NCBI GenBank assembly: GCA_013398955.1 | Contig: VWPU01012286.1 | Coordinates: 124,001-188,000 of the forward strand | DNA from: Callaeas wilsoni | Lineage: Eukaryota; Chordata; Aves; Passeriformes; Callaeidae | Length of the DNA: 64,000 nucleotides | Reading direction: 5' to 3' | Shown: piece after piece, positions 25,009 through 37,010 of the stretch | Layout: each line of letters opens with the position of its first letter | How positions within the stretch are numbered: position 1 is the first letter of the stretch | Made by a program: the position numbers and the translations under genes | Notes under the pieces: model-generated | Told to the model about the DNA's origin: nothing | The model's database searches: none | What the model saw: only the letters and a program-made list of their open reading frames with translations

Positions 25009-25466
25009 ACTATACTAATGTTAGTAAGTAAAAATAATAAATAGAAAAAAAAATCAACCTGCAAAAATATGAACAGGAGACAAAATAGTTGTGGAATGAT
25101 TGGTGCACGTTGAGATTTGGACTAAAAATGCCACATCTCAACCTACTTCAGGCAAGGTCTCGCTGTCATGGAGAATGAGTTCAGCCCTGACACTGATTTG
25201 ATTATCCACTCCAATAAAACAGGTTATTGACTTACACAGGTTATAGATGGTTGTAGGAGACAGGTGCTGTAGGAGCTGCAGCACTTCCTTCTTTTGCACT
25301 CTCCTGAGTGAAAAATGGGAAACTGGAGTCACTTTTTGGTGCCCTTAATCATGAGAATACGTCTGAGCTTGTGTTGCTCAGCTGAGATGGGATGATGTTG
25401 AGGCAGAGCTTTGTTGCCAGCAGTACCTGAAACCGTGTTGGGAGCATCTCCTCTTCTCTATGAAGT

Positions 25467-25774
25467 AATCATGGAATCATTTGGGTTGGGAAAGTCCACC
25501 AGGACCATTGAATCCAACCATTCCCCCAGCACTGCCAAGGCCACCACTAACCCACGTCCCCAAGTGTCACACCCACACAGCTTTTAAATCCCTTCAGAGA
25601 TGGGGACTCCACCACTGCCGGGGCCGGACAACCCTTTCACTGAAGGATTTTTCCCTGCTATCCAACCTCAACTTCCCCTGGCACAACTTGAGGCCATTTT
25701 TTTTCTCCTGTCCCCTGTTTCCTGGGAGCACAGCCTGACTCCCCCCAACACTGCTACACCCTCCTCAGGGAGTT
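25467..25774 (-). mobile_element. CR1 LINE fragment (type B)
   Basis: Antisense copy: ATGGAATCATTTGGGTTGGG, CAGCACTGCCAAGGCCACCA, AGATGGGGACTCCACCACTG and TTTCCTGGGAGCACAGCCTG, fading at CTCCTCAGGGAGTTGTAGA. Confidence 0.9.
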
Positions 25775-26556
25775 GTAGATTGGAATTCGCTTCCTTGGAA
25801 TCCTGACAGTGTTGTACCTCATTCCAAGGGATGATCACCAGGCAGTGACCAGTCGTAATTTTCTACTGAAGAAGGCAGAGATTCCTTGAGCTAGGGGAGG
25901 ATAAATTCCATGGAAGGAGCCAGTGTCACCTGGGGTGGTTGATTTGGAGTGTAAACACCCTGAGCAAGCTGGAAGCTGACAGCACAGTCACAGAGAATTC
26001 GGGGTGATGGGTAAAGGGAATGTTTGTTGAAAAAGTGGAATGAGAATCACTAAGACAAGTCAGCAGGCTGCTGAGAGGGATCTTAGGAGGATGGTTTGAG
26101 GATGAAGAGGGGTAAAATGGGAGTTTGGAAGGAAGATGAATTGAAGTTGCAAAAAGCTAAATGAGGTAATTTGTGCCATTTATAAAACTTCTGTGCTGTT
26201 GCAGAAGCTTTAGGAGGACTTTTTGATTCCGATGAAGCTCTTCAGATCTTCACTTTCATCTTCTTTTTCATAATCTGTTTATCATTCAGTTTACCAACAC
26301 CAAAAGGATCCTGCCAAGCTGTTTGAAACCATCAAGAAGGAAGTTGCCCTGTTTATTGACCTCTACTTGAAAGCTGGAAACCCTACTTCGATTTCTCAGA
26401 TGTTTTCCTCATTTCACATCCTATGTTATTATAAACATTTGTCTTTCAAGCATGGGACGGGCTGAGAGCTGAAGAATTACCAGCCTGGAACAGGTCCTCA
26501 GAGCCCACCTGGTTCCTTCTCTCTGTGGCAGCACTCTGGAAGTGTCCAAGGTCCAT

Positions 26557-26860
26557 CCCACAATGGTTTGGATTGGAAAGGACCTTAAAGCTCATCCCAT
26601 TCCACCCCCTGCCATGGGCAGGGATGCCTTCCACTATCCCAGCTTGCTTCAAGCCCCTTCCAACCTGGCCGTGGATACTTCCAGGGATTCAAGGGCAGCC
26701 ACAGCTTCTCTGGGTGACCTGTGCCAGGGCCTCACCACCCTCAAAGGGAACAATTTCTTCCCAATATCGTATCTATGCCTGCCCTCTGGAAGTGGGAAAC
26801 CATTCCCTGTGCCCTGTCCCTCCAGGCCCTTGTCCCAAGTCCCTCTCCAGCTCTCTTCGG
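26557..26860 (-). mobile_element. CR1 LINE fragment (type A)
   Basis: Antisense copy from CCCACAATGGTTTGGATTGG through TTCCACTATCCCAGCTTGCT to TGTCCCAAGTCCCTCTCCAG. Confidence 0.91.
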
Positions 26861-28224
26861 AGTGTTTTTCCCAATATTTATTATTTTACACCTGTCGCGA
26901 GTGGATTTTGTTGGTTGTCATTTTGCTTATTCACCAGCTTTGTGCAGATGTTGTTTCCCCTTATATTCCTTGTGCTCTCTCTGGCCTGGCTGGTGTTATT
27001 AATCTATTTAACTGGCAGGTTTCTTATTTTCCTACTCACTTTTTGTTATTAATCCACATGTCAAACAATTTTGATGGGTTTGGTTTTCTTCCATAAATTA
27101 ATAGAGGCCTGGTGCTGCCCTTGGTTAATACAGACTAAATTATGGAGTGTCCCCCCCGAGCCAAGGGATCGCTGATACCACAGCAGCAGCACAAATCAGC
27201 TCCAGTGGGAGACAGGCAGAACACCCTGTCCAGGACACCGAGCCCGGGTCAGCTCAGGCAAGGAGCCTTTTCCCCCTGTTTAAACCAGCAGGGAGCTGAT
27301 ATCCTCTCATGGAAGTGCCCGGTGATAGCAGCAGCGATGTCTGGAACATTTGGTGGCCAGATCCCAGGGGAAGGGATGAGGATGCTGCAGAGGGCAGATT
27401 CTCTTCTCCCCTTGTTTTGCCGCTCACTCCTTTATCCCCTGCCAAAGATTAATTTAAATACAGTCTCGTTGCACACTTGTTTTATTTTTTTCCTGCCAGA
27501 CTGTCTATGTTCAATTCCCAGTGAATTTTCCAGAGTATCTGCAGCTTCTTGGACAGGGAGAAAAACTCTTCTGATGTACAAGTCTTGCATTGAATCCTAA
27601 AGCTCCATTTTGTGTAATTTTCTGGCAGATGTAACTCACTGTGGGAATTGTGTTTGTGGTTTGGGTCCTTGGGTCTAAGACAGCCTTTTCCTATAAATCT
27701 TTAGGAAAGGATACAGAAGCTCTGGCTCTGACTGACAGCTCAGCCCCTCTCCCATTACTCCACTCTGGTTTATTTACCTTTTTCATTAGGAGGAGAACTG
27801 CCCACATAAACAAAACATCAAGAGTGAATTAGCTTCAACAGGGATGATTAAAGCTATTCCCAAATTTTAATTTATCCCCTATTAGCAGACGAATGAGCAC
27901 ATGCTCTTCCTCCACCACGCTCTTCATTCCCAGTGTCACTTCCAATAACAGGAGGTCCTTGACACCACTGAGAGCACAGTGCCCAGAACGAATCTAGAAC
28001 CTCTGAGGGCCCAAATTCAGGTGGAAAATATATTTCTGTCTCATATATGTAAACCTGTGCTTGTTGTAATTGCAAACATGGAACAAAAAGGCACCGTTCC
28101 AGGGGAGAGAAGACAGTAGCAGCAGGGTCTGAAGTGCAGAAGAGGAATAGAGAAAGCATAAAATAGCAATTATTGAATAATTCTGTGTTAGAAACTCTCT
28201 GGGTAGTAAGTACCAGAATAATTT

Positions 28225-28480
28225 GGCCTGGAAAGTTACGGTTTCCAGAAGGATTTGCCTCGTGAATTTCTGGGCAGGGAGTGAGGCTGACTGGGCTGGC
28301 ATTTCCCTTTTTGAAGGCGGGTGTGATGCTGCCCTTTTCCCAATCAGCAGGGACATTCCCCATCTCTGTGACCGTTTGGAGGTGACAGAGTGGCAGTGAC
28401 AGCAGCCAGCTCCCTTGGCACCCTCAGGCCCATCTCGTCTGGCACCATGGACTTGTGTGTGTGCACATTGTTTAAATGGG
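28225..28480 (-). pseudogene. Decayed CR1 ORF2 (reverse transcriptase) fragment
   Basis: On the minus strand one frame reads MGNVPADWEKGSITPAFKKG followed by N-A-S-PVSLTP, close to the CR1 ORF2 pattern VPxDWKKGxITPIFKKG ... NYRPVSLTS. A neighbouring frame just before it reads DEMGLRVPRELAAV, matching the preceding RT segment, and another just after it reads SLPAQKFTRQILLE, matching the following one. Two frame changes and a deletion within the NYRP region show that it is dead. It is the only piece in the window from the coding part of a LINE rather than its 3' end. Edges are approximate. Confidence 0.7.
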
Positions 28481-29313
28481 CTGTAGTTCATCCATGCTTT
28501 ATCCACAGTTGTCCTTCACTCTCCAGACTCTGCTCTCACACACCCAACGACAGCTTTCCATGGAAGCCCACTGATCTGAATAAGCCAAAGTCTGTTGAAC
28601 TGGAAATTCACGTGTTCCTCATTTTCGTTCCTCTCTCTCCTTCCATGGCATTCCTCCTTTTTCCCAGAGCCAGTCCTATAGTGTTGCCTACATCATCAAA
28701 GAACTTCACTCACCTGGTTCTGCTCCATGTTCTCCTCCGGGTTCTCCTGCAGATCCATGGCACCCATTGAGCCTGCACATGCCACCACTCTGGGACATTA
28801 AAGTGTGACTTTCTCCTGACCCAGGAGAAAGCACTGGTGTTGGCACGTTTGTCTCTGGATTACTTGGAGTCGTTGGATTTCCTGCTCCCTATGGTGTCGA
28901 TCTTCTGCCCTTTGAACTCTTGAGACATCCAGAAATGTGGGTGGTGAAGTTCCATGGGAGAGGAGGTCAGGGAAAGCATCCAAGACAGGCAGAGAAGGTG
29001 AGGTGGGTGGAGAAGGTGAATGTGAAACTGCACAAGGGATAAATAGTCTGAGGATTGCTCTGATCCAGACTTGGAGGAGCATTTTAGTCATGTGAAAAAC
29101 ACAGGTTTGGGTAAAGTAGAGGGAGGATGTGGTGGAGCTTGGCCAGAAAATTGCTACTGACAGGAAAAGCTCTCTGGGGCTATTTAAAGATGCAGGTTTG
29201 GCTCCTCTGTTTTTCAGTATTTTGTGGTGTTAATTTGTTTTGCTGTTGATGCCTGACTGATGTCTCGCAACGCCTACTCCAGAGACTCTCAAATTAATTC
29301 CTAGTAGGATTTG

Positions 29314-29797
29314 TTTCACAGAATCACAGGCTGGTTTGGGCTGGAAGGGACCTTAAAGCCATCCAGTGCCGCCTCTGCCTTGGGCAGGGACACCGTCCAC
29401 TATCCCAGGCTGCTCCAAGCCCTGTCCAACCTGGCCTTGGACACTTCCAGGGATCCAGGGACAGCCACAGCTTCTCTGGGCACCCTGTGCCAGGGCCTCA
29501 CCACCTTCACAGGAGGAATTTCTTCCCAATATCCTGTCTATCCCTGCCCTCTGGCAGTGGGAAGCCATTCCCCTTGTCCTGTCCCTCCATTTGTTGTCCC
29601 AAGTCCCTCTCCAGCTCTCCTGGAGCCCCTTTAGGCCCTGGAAGAGGCTCTGAGGTGTCCCTGGAGCCTTCTCCTCTCCAGGTGAGCACCCCCAGCTCTC
29701 CCAGCCTGGCTCCAGAGCAGAGGGGCTCCAGCCCTGGAGCAGCTCCATGGCCTCCTCTGAACTCTCTCCAGCAGCTCCACGTCCTTCTGATGTTGTT
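29314..29797 (-). mobile_element. CR1 LINE fragment (type A), about 480 bp
   Basis: Antisense copy from the tail TTTCACAGAATCACAGGCTG to CCTCTGAACTCTCTCCAGCA and CTCCACGTCCTTCTGATG. It is well preserved with all landmarks in order. Confidence 0.94.
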
Positions 29798-30337
29798 TAT
29801 CATGGATGGCTGATGTTGGGATGTACTTCTAATAAATGTCAAGGCTGACATGTGTTGATCTTGTCCCATCAAATAGCCCATCTTTCCTGACGTGTATTTT
29901 CCTTGAGGGTTCTCTAGATGTGCGAAGCTTCAGCTTCTCCAGTGAATTTTTGAGAGTTTTTTTTCCTTCTTTCCTGAGAAAACTATCCAGTAATAGAGCA
30001 CAGAAGACTGTGGAAGGCAGATTGGTGTTTGCTGTGTTCGGTTCATTTGCTGGAAGCACCTGGTGGCCATTTAGAGAAAGGGATAAACGCGGCAACTTCT
30101 GTCAAGCCCGAAAGGAAACACGATTAAGGCAGAATTGACAACTCCTATTTCTCCAGCCATCATTTGTCATCATGCTTTGGTGAACAACATCAAGAGGAAA
30201 ATACTTTGTTGTGATGTGGATAGAGATATTATTTATTTGTACTGGCACGGAGTGGTTTCAGCTGCCTGAAAACACACCAAGATGAATCAGGCCTGTTGTT
30301 TAACTCTTTCCCAGTCAGGCTCTTCCCAAGGATTATA

Positions 30338-30372
30338 CAATTAAATTTTTGATTAAATTGAAAATTTAATTG
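30338..30372. repeat. Perfect 12-bp inverted repeat with 11-base loop
   Basis: CAATTAAATTTT at 30338-30349 and AAAATTTAATTG at 30361-30372 are exact reverse complements. As RNA this would be an AU-only hairpin and therefore weak. Confidence 0.8.
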
Positions 30373-31616
30373 AATTTCTTAGCTCTAGGGGGATGGATAA
30401 ACAAAGTTTATTGGTCCTACGTGGGAAACACAGGGTGATGTACAGTCACATGAGGGGCTCATGGATTGCGCAGTCCACTGCCCATCACTGCACCGATGCT
30501 CTTCTAAAAACCCATCAGAAATTCCATATAAAGTCTGAATTCAAACCATTTTTTTTTAAAAAGCACAGAATTTTAAAGCCCAAGAAAAGCTCCAAACCTC
30601 TCAGTTTGTTTTAACATGGAGTCTTTTTGGATGAAGGAAGCTGATGGCTCCTCCTTGAATTATCTGGCTGTTTGGAGTAGGGAATTAAGACTTAAAGCAG
30701 CACCTGCTGCCTATTAACATTTTTCCCATTGTGATATCACTGAATTAGTCCAAAGAATTTTTTTTTGAGAAATCATGATATTTTAGAAGACATCCCTGCT
30801 GGAATCTCCTCTGTGTCTTTGTTCTGGGAAAACTCAAATTTCTGTTCTGTGCTTATCCCAGAAAAGCACCAAATAAAGTCTGGTTTGGGTCTGGCTTTTG
30901 ACAATGTTTCCAAGCAGTTCCCTCTCTCCACCTCCAAGGTCACGTGCCTCCAAAATGGAACTGCAGGACATGGATGTCTTACACGAATGAGAATAATCTC
31001 ACAGATGAGGGAAGGCTGGGAGTGAGATAAAAATTACAGTATTAATTTTTTTTCTTAATTCTGAAGGACGACAGAACTTCATTATCCAATCTGCTTAAAA
31101 TTGAACGACCTAATGAAATTTCACACCCACTAAATTTAATCATGGATTACTCATGTGGGATTTGAATCAGATAAAAAGGATGCTTCAGATATTTGGTAGC
31201 AATTGCATAAGGTAATAAAAAATCTGCAGTGTTCTTTGTCCTTTTCAGCAAATGTGAATTGCTTGACCTACTTTTCTTTTCTTTACTTTTTTCCCTTTTT
31301 TTTTTTTCCCTGGTATTTATGACCCCAGCTTCCAACTGGGCATCACTGAAGAGTCAGTCCCACGCTCGTGTACAAACCAATGGATCTCAGGAGTGCTTCC
31401 TCCTGGGTGTTGGGGATGCAGGTGGATTATTGCTTTTGCTGCAGTAGTTTGAGGTTGGGGAAAGAAAGAAATGTTCTACAATCAATATCTTAGCTCGTGT
31501 ATTAAAAGGCCGGGCTGATAAGAGGATCTTGTTTGGGGCGGGTGAGGGTGGATGATGGGTTAAGGTTCTGCTCAGGGCTTTGGTTGTGGCTGCTGAATGA
31601 GCTTTTGCACATCACT

Positions 31617-31706
31617 TTACCCCTCCAAATCTTCCCTGCATGGATTTTACCCCTCCAAATCTTCCCTGCATGGATTGTACCCTTCCAAGCCTTGCCTGTA
31701 TGGATT
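31617..31706. repeat. 30-bp tandem repeat, three copies
   Basis: The unit TTACCCCTCCAAATCTTCCC plus TGCATGGATT occurs at 31617, 31647 and 31677. The first two copies are almost identical; the third has several changes (CTTCCAAGCC, GTATGG). The multiple-of-three period makes a repeated decapeptide in one frame, but nothing suggests it is translated. Confidence 0.9.
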
Positions 31707-33557
31707 TAAATGGTGTTTGACTCACAGGGATGTTCTGACCCCCGCAGAACTGGCAGTGCCTGTACGAACCTTGACGCAACACCCACTCCGTGCTTGCAAC
31801 CTGTGTTTTCTCCCTCCTTCACTGCGTTCCTGCAGAGCCAGCCAAATGGTGTGGAGGGTTCTGGAAACAGCAGCGCTCCTGTATTTTTAGTGGGACTTTG
31901 GGATTTGGGGCTGTTCCTCAACATCTGCTTCAGGCAGCACCCCAAGCACAGAGCAAACCCAGGCCTTGTCCTAGAGCCTCAGAGAAGTGCAGCCTGGAGT
32001 CACTTTTGGGAAGTGTACAGTCAAAGGAGTCTTTGGAAGAGACGTTGGGTATTTAGGAGGACTTCTGGATTTTCCTAGTGGGAAATGGAGCACACAAAGT
32101 TGCTTTTTGATGTGCCCTGAGAGAGCAGCACAAGCAAGGCTGGGGTGCTGGGAGGACCAAGGAGCTGGTGCCTCACTGTGGAAAAAGGGTGGCTGAGTGA
32201 GGATTGGGTGATGGAGAATCTTAAAAAGCACAAATTCCTTGCTTTTGGTAGAGGAAAGAGAGTTAGTCAAGTTGGGTAAAGGGAGACAGGCATGTGCTGA
32301 GGAAATGATCTTTCCAGCAGTATTTGGAGTAGACAGTGGTGGAATGGCAAAGCTTTAGTCAAGGTTGAAGGAAAAACTCTTTTGGTAGGGGAGATGTGAG
32401 AGGCTCTGGCTCCCGGATGGATGGGGAAGGCTGTGTTTAAGGATGTTACACACAAAGAGTTTGGAATCTCCCACCAGCAGTTGAAGACAGGGATGAAGTT
32501 TTCGGTGCAAGTGACAGAGAAGGTGCTGGACACAGTTAATGCAAAAGTAAGAGGATCTTGTGGAGAAAACTCCTGTACTTCTACTCCCTGAGAGCTTCCG
32601 CTGATGGATTGGCATCCCTGATGTCCATGAAGAGATGAACACAGACTGAAATATTGTTTGGACAGGATGGCTCAGGTCTATAGGAGACACCACTTGAGTT
32701 TTCTGTTAGGGAGTAAAGAGCTTTAAATCCCCCTTCAGGAAAAGCTGAGGTTGGAGAAACCACTTCTTGATTCAGAGCCTCACTGTCCAGAGTACAAAAA
32801 GTCAGAGGAGGAATGGCTCAAGAAGGAGAGAGAAACAGGCTTTGTTGTTGTCGGATCTTTCCTGCTTTTGGCAGAACGATTATTCCGAAGCTTGCGCAGT
32901 CCCTGCCGGGCATCCACTGAGTGCCCTTCATCCTCAAAAACAACCCAGGAGAAAAGCAGCTTCAGAGGTATAAAAGGATCCATCAACAGACTGAACAGCA
33001 GCTTCAAATGTTTCATCAAGGAGTAGGAAATCTCATCACAGCTGGATTACCCACAAGCTTCAGGGTTCTTTAAGGTCAAAAAGTAGTTAAATTGTAGGGA
33101 ACAGCGGGAAACAAGGGCACTGAGGCCTCCTCTGGAGGCTGCGGGGTTTGAGTCCTGACTTCCACACATGGGCCACAACATTTTTGTTCTTATAATCCCT
33201 TCCCACGAACACTTTGCAGGCTTAGAGGGGGTTTTTTGCCAGCCTTTTCACATAGCCAGAATTAAGGGAATTTTCTGTCTAAAAGGTGTTCTGTGGTCTT
33301 TGCAAACACTTTGATGTTCCTGGATGGTGGTGAGAGCTTTTACCACAATTCTCCATCACCTGCAGGATGATGCTGGAGTTTTTTTAAATGGAAACCTATA
33401 ATTTTTGTTGGCATCTGAATGTGCACGTCTGGGAATGGTGGCCACGGTGGGCAGGAAGGGTTTCAGGCCATATTTTTCCAGGGATGTGCATCTCCTGCTG
33501 CAGCAACTGTAATTAGGTGATTTCCACCATGCTATCAGGGACCTGGAGTGACCAGAC

Positions 33558-34005
33558 AGAGCATGTCCAGGGAAGGGAATGGAGCTGGGGAAGGGGCTGG
33601 AGCACCAGGAGAGGCTGAGGGAGCTGGGAAAGGGGCTCAGCCTGGAGAAAAGGAGGCTCAGGGGGGACCTTGTGGCTCTGAACAACTCCCTGACAGGAGG
33701 GGACAGCCGAGGGGGTCAGGCTCTGCTCCCAGGGAACAGGGACAGGAGGAGAGGAAATGGCCTCAAGCTGTGCCAGGACAAGCTTAGATTGGATATTCGG
33801 AAAATTTCTACATGAAAAACGTTGTCCAGTCCTAGCAGTCACTGCCCAGGGCAGTGGTGGAGTCCCCATCCCTGGAGGGATTTAAAGCCATGTGGATGTG
33901 ACATTTGAGCACATGGGGCAGTGGTGACCTTGGCAGTCCTGGGGGAACTATTGAACTTAATGATCTTTGAGGTCTTTTCCAGCCTAAACAATTCCATGCT
34001 TTTGT
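33558..34005 (+). mobile_element. CR1 LINE fragment (type B), about 450 bp with tail
   Basis: Sense copy: GAGCATGTCCAGGGAAGGGA, GGCTCAGCCTGGAGAAAAGG, GGCAGTGGTGGAGTCCCCAT, CACATGGGGCAGTGGTGACC and TTTTCCAGCCTAAACAATTC. This is the most complete type B 3' end in the window. Confidence 0.93.
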
Positions 34006-34550
34006 GAACAAAAAGCATGTGTTTGGATCTGTTCACTGCTGCCAGTGACAACAAATCTCCTCCATTGCCAATTTCTCAGGAAATAAATAATCAGTGGTTT
34101 AGATCAGATCGGTGCCAGTCGCAGATTGTACAACCTGTGTGAAAAACACTTGTAAGGCCAAAGAGCAAAGGCAGTGATGGATCAGAGGGAGCCGAGGCTC
34201 ACACAAGGACTTGTTGATACAGGATACAGGGCGGATTTTTCCTCCTTTTTCAGTGTCCTGCTGACACACACCTGCTTTACCTGCAGAGGAGTTCATCCCT
34301 CTGCTTGGGAGACACCCCTGCCTGTCTTCACTTGTGCTGCACTTTTAAAGTCCTGAATTTCTTGTTTAATATAAAAACAAAACACAAGGCTGTCTCTTCC
34401 TGCATGGAATGCAAATTCTTTGTATGTGATATGCCAAGGGTGTTCCTCTGCTGAGGCACCCTTGGCACTGCTGATCAGAGGGTCAGGACACTGGGAAGTG
34501 GCAGAGGGTGGGGTGTCCATGCTCATTAGGGGTATTTGAGAGTCATAAAA

Positions 34551-34682
34551 ATCACAGGATAGATTGGGCTGGAAGGAATTTTTAAAGGTCATCTCATCCA
34601 AGCATCCCACCATGGGCAGGGACATCTTGCACTGCCCCAGGCTGCTCCAAGCCCCATCCAACCTGGCCTTGGACACTTGCAT
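34551..34682 (-). mobile_element. CR1 LINE 3' fragment (type A)
   Basis: Antisense tail ATCACAGGATAGATTGGGCT, then ATGGGCAGGGACATCTTGCA and GCTCCAAGCCCCATCCAACC. Confidence 0.88.
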
Positions 34683-35697
34683 GAGCAGAGCCTGGAAAAA
34701 TGTGGCAAGCGGTGGAAGGAGGAACAGCAGGAGCTGTGGAAGAGGAGAGAGTCTGGTCTGCTGGAAGGGAAAGGAGGAAGCAGCAGCGACACTTTGAATG
34801 GGTGTTTTGAAATATGCTCGGAGTTAATTTTATCCAGGAGCATTTGACATGAATTTAGATTTGAAATCAGCGTTTGCTCATTACTGAGCGACTGATGAAT
34901 GCCAAATCAGGTCATTATTCTTGGAGTGGGTTTTTATCTTCTCCCATTATCTGGGGTTGCTCAGATCCTCTTCATTCATAGTTGTCTTTTCTGGATATAA
35001 TTGGGTTTAAGCAACTAAGATACTAAATGAAGTGTTGATAACGAGAAGGATTGTTCATCTCTCCAAAGATGGTTGGGTTTTTTTCCTTTCTCTCGCTCCT
35101 AGTGTGCGGAGGGCTGCTCAGCAGTAATTGTTCTAAGCTCTGTGCATTCAGATGTGTTCCATCACTGTCAGGATGTATGTACTGACCCTACCCTCCCTGC
35201 TGGAGCGCATGATCTGTAGGAATTTGCCTGCAGAGCTGAAGCTCCTCTGTCTCCATTCCTGAAGGCTGTTCCGACAGCTCAGCGAGCGCTCAGTGGAGAA
35301 TAACAAAACAACCTTAATACCTTTGAAAAGTGAACTACCTTGTTAAACTCAATAACACTGAGAGGAAATTGGTTTCCCTTCCTAAAAATGTCTCCTCTCC
35401 TCCTGGAGGAAAGGATGAGGTTTCCATTTATCAGAGCAGTGGAGATCAACAGGAAAATGTTACCAGGTTCCTGTGGCACTTTTAATAGAATAAGGAGGCA
35501 GTGCCCTTCAGCTGTTCCTTAGCCAAACAAAATGTTTGGTGAGCCTTGCTAATCTATCCTGGCAGGACCAGAGCCACCTAACAGCAGGAAATGTCACCAT
35601 GGCCAACTGCTAAAATAATATTATAATTGTGTAATTTGTATTCCTGCGGGAGATTCTGGCCACGTGCTCCAGCAGCACAGAACCCCCCATATGCCGG

Positions 35698-36030
35698 GCT
35701 GATCCCACAGTGTGGGCAGCAGGAGAGGGGGGATTGTGCCACTCTGCTCCTGTGCCCAGGAGTATTCCCTCTTGCCCAGCGATCCCAGCTATGAGAACAA
35801 CAGCACATGGACGCGGAGCTGCTGGAGAAAATCCAGCGGAGGCCCCGGAGCTGCTCCCAGGGATGGAGCCCCTCTGCTCTGGAGCCAGGCTGGGAGAGCT
35901 GGGGGTGCTCACCTGGAGAGGAGAAGGCTCCAGGGAGACCTCAGAGCCCCTTCCAGGGCCTAAAGGGGCTCCAGGAGAGATGGAGAGGGACTGGGGACAA
36001 GGGATGGAGGGACAGGACAAGAGGGAATGA
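35698..36030 (+). mobile_element. CR1 LINE internal fragment lacking its 3' end
   Basis: Sense copy beginning near CAGTGTGGGCAGCAGGAGAG and passing GAGCTGCTGGAGAAAATCCA, GGAGCCAGGCTGGGAGAGCT and GACAAGGGATGGAGGGACAG. It stops at GAGGGAATGA, about 250 bases short of the tail. Confidence 0.91.
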
Positions 36031-36702
36031 CTTTATATATACATATAAACTCGTTGTACTGCTGGATCCCCACTGAACGTGACAATGCCACTGTGTACTT
36101 TTTCTCTCCAGCACACAAAGCTGAACCTCTGAGTTTGCAGGCTTCAGTATTTTCCCACATCTAAGTCAATTTTGGACATGCCAAGCCTCATGCTCCCACA
36201 TTGTATCTTTACACTAAATATCCTACTCCCACATCTTGTCATTTTTAAAAACGGGAGCGTGGCCCAACAGGTCCTGGAGGGCTTTCCCTTTCTTTACACA
36301 GAGCTTTTGATTCCTGGATCTGTTTGAAAGTGTCTGAGGGCTTTCAAGATAAAATGCAGTTGTCTCCTTTTCACTCCTCTCTGGTAGGCAGAGTAAATGC
36401 CTTTGTTTCCAGGCATAGCTGAAGTGCTGCCATTTCATTTGAAAATCCCATTAATGTCATGCATCCAGTGATAACATAAAAAAGTATTACAATATATGCT
36501 TGGTCTTTCACAGGCATCCTGTTATTCAGTGAACACGCATGGCTCGGTGGGAGCAGGGCTTTGGGGGTCTTCACAGGGAACTTGAGGGAAATTTCCCTGC
36601 TGGGATGTCCCATTTTTACTCCTAAATCATTTCCAGTTTCCTGCAGGCACTCCTGGCAGGAAGATGGGACTGCTGACATGGCTTTGAGTCTTTATCCCCA
36701 GG

Positions 36703-37010
36703 TATAGAATCCCAGAATCCCAGACTGGTTTCAGCTGGGAGAGACTTAAAGCTCATCCCTTTCCACCTCCTGCCATGGGCAGGGCCGCCTGCCACTATCC
36801 CAGGTTGCTCCAAGCCCTGTCCCACCTGGCCTTGGACACTTCCAGGGATCCAGGGGCTGCCACAGCCTCTCTGGGCACCCTGTGCCAGGGCCTCACCACC
36901 CTCACAGGGAGGAATTTCTTCCCAATATCCCATCTAAACCCACCCTCATTCAGTTTAAAGTAATTCCCTTTTGTCCTTTCACTCCATCCCCTCATATTTA
37001 TCTCCAAGTT
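36703..37010 (-). mobile_element. CR1 LINE fragment (type A variant)
   Basis: Antisense copy from TATAGAATCCCAGAATCCCA to CCCTCATTCAGTTTAAAGTA and TTTTGTCCTTTCACTCCATC. The TTCAGTTTAAAG segment is shared with 49238-49530 and marks a different subfamily from the CTCTGGCAG copies. Confidence 0.91.

Noticed and set aside
31597..31890. Short frame with repeated YPSKSSLHG-like decapeptide
   Set aside because: It merely reflects the 30-bp tandem DNA repeat; no start context or homologue is apparent.
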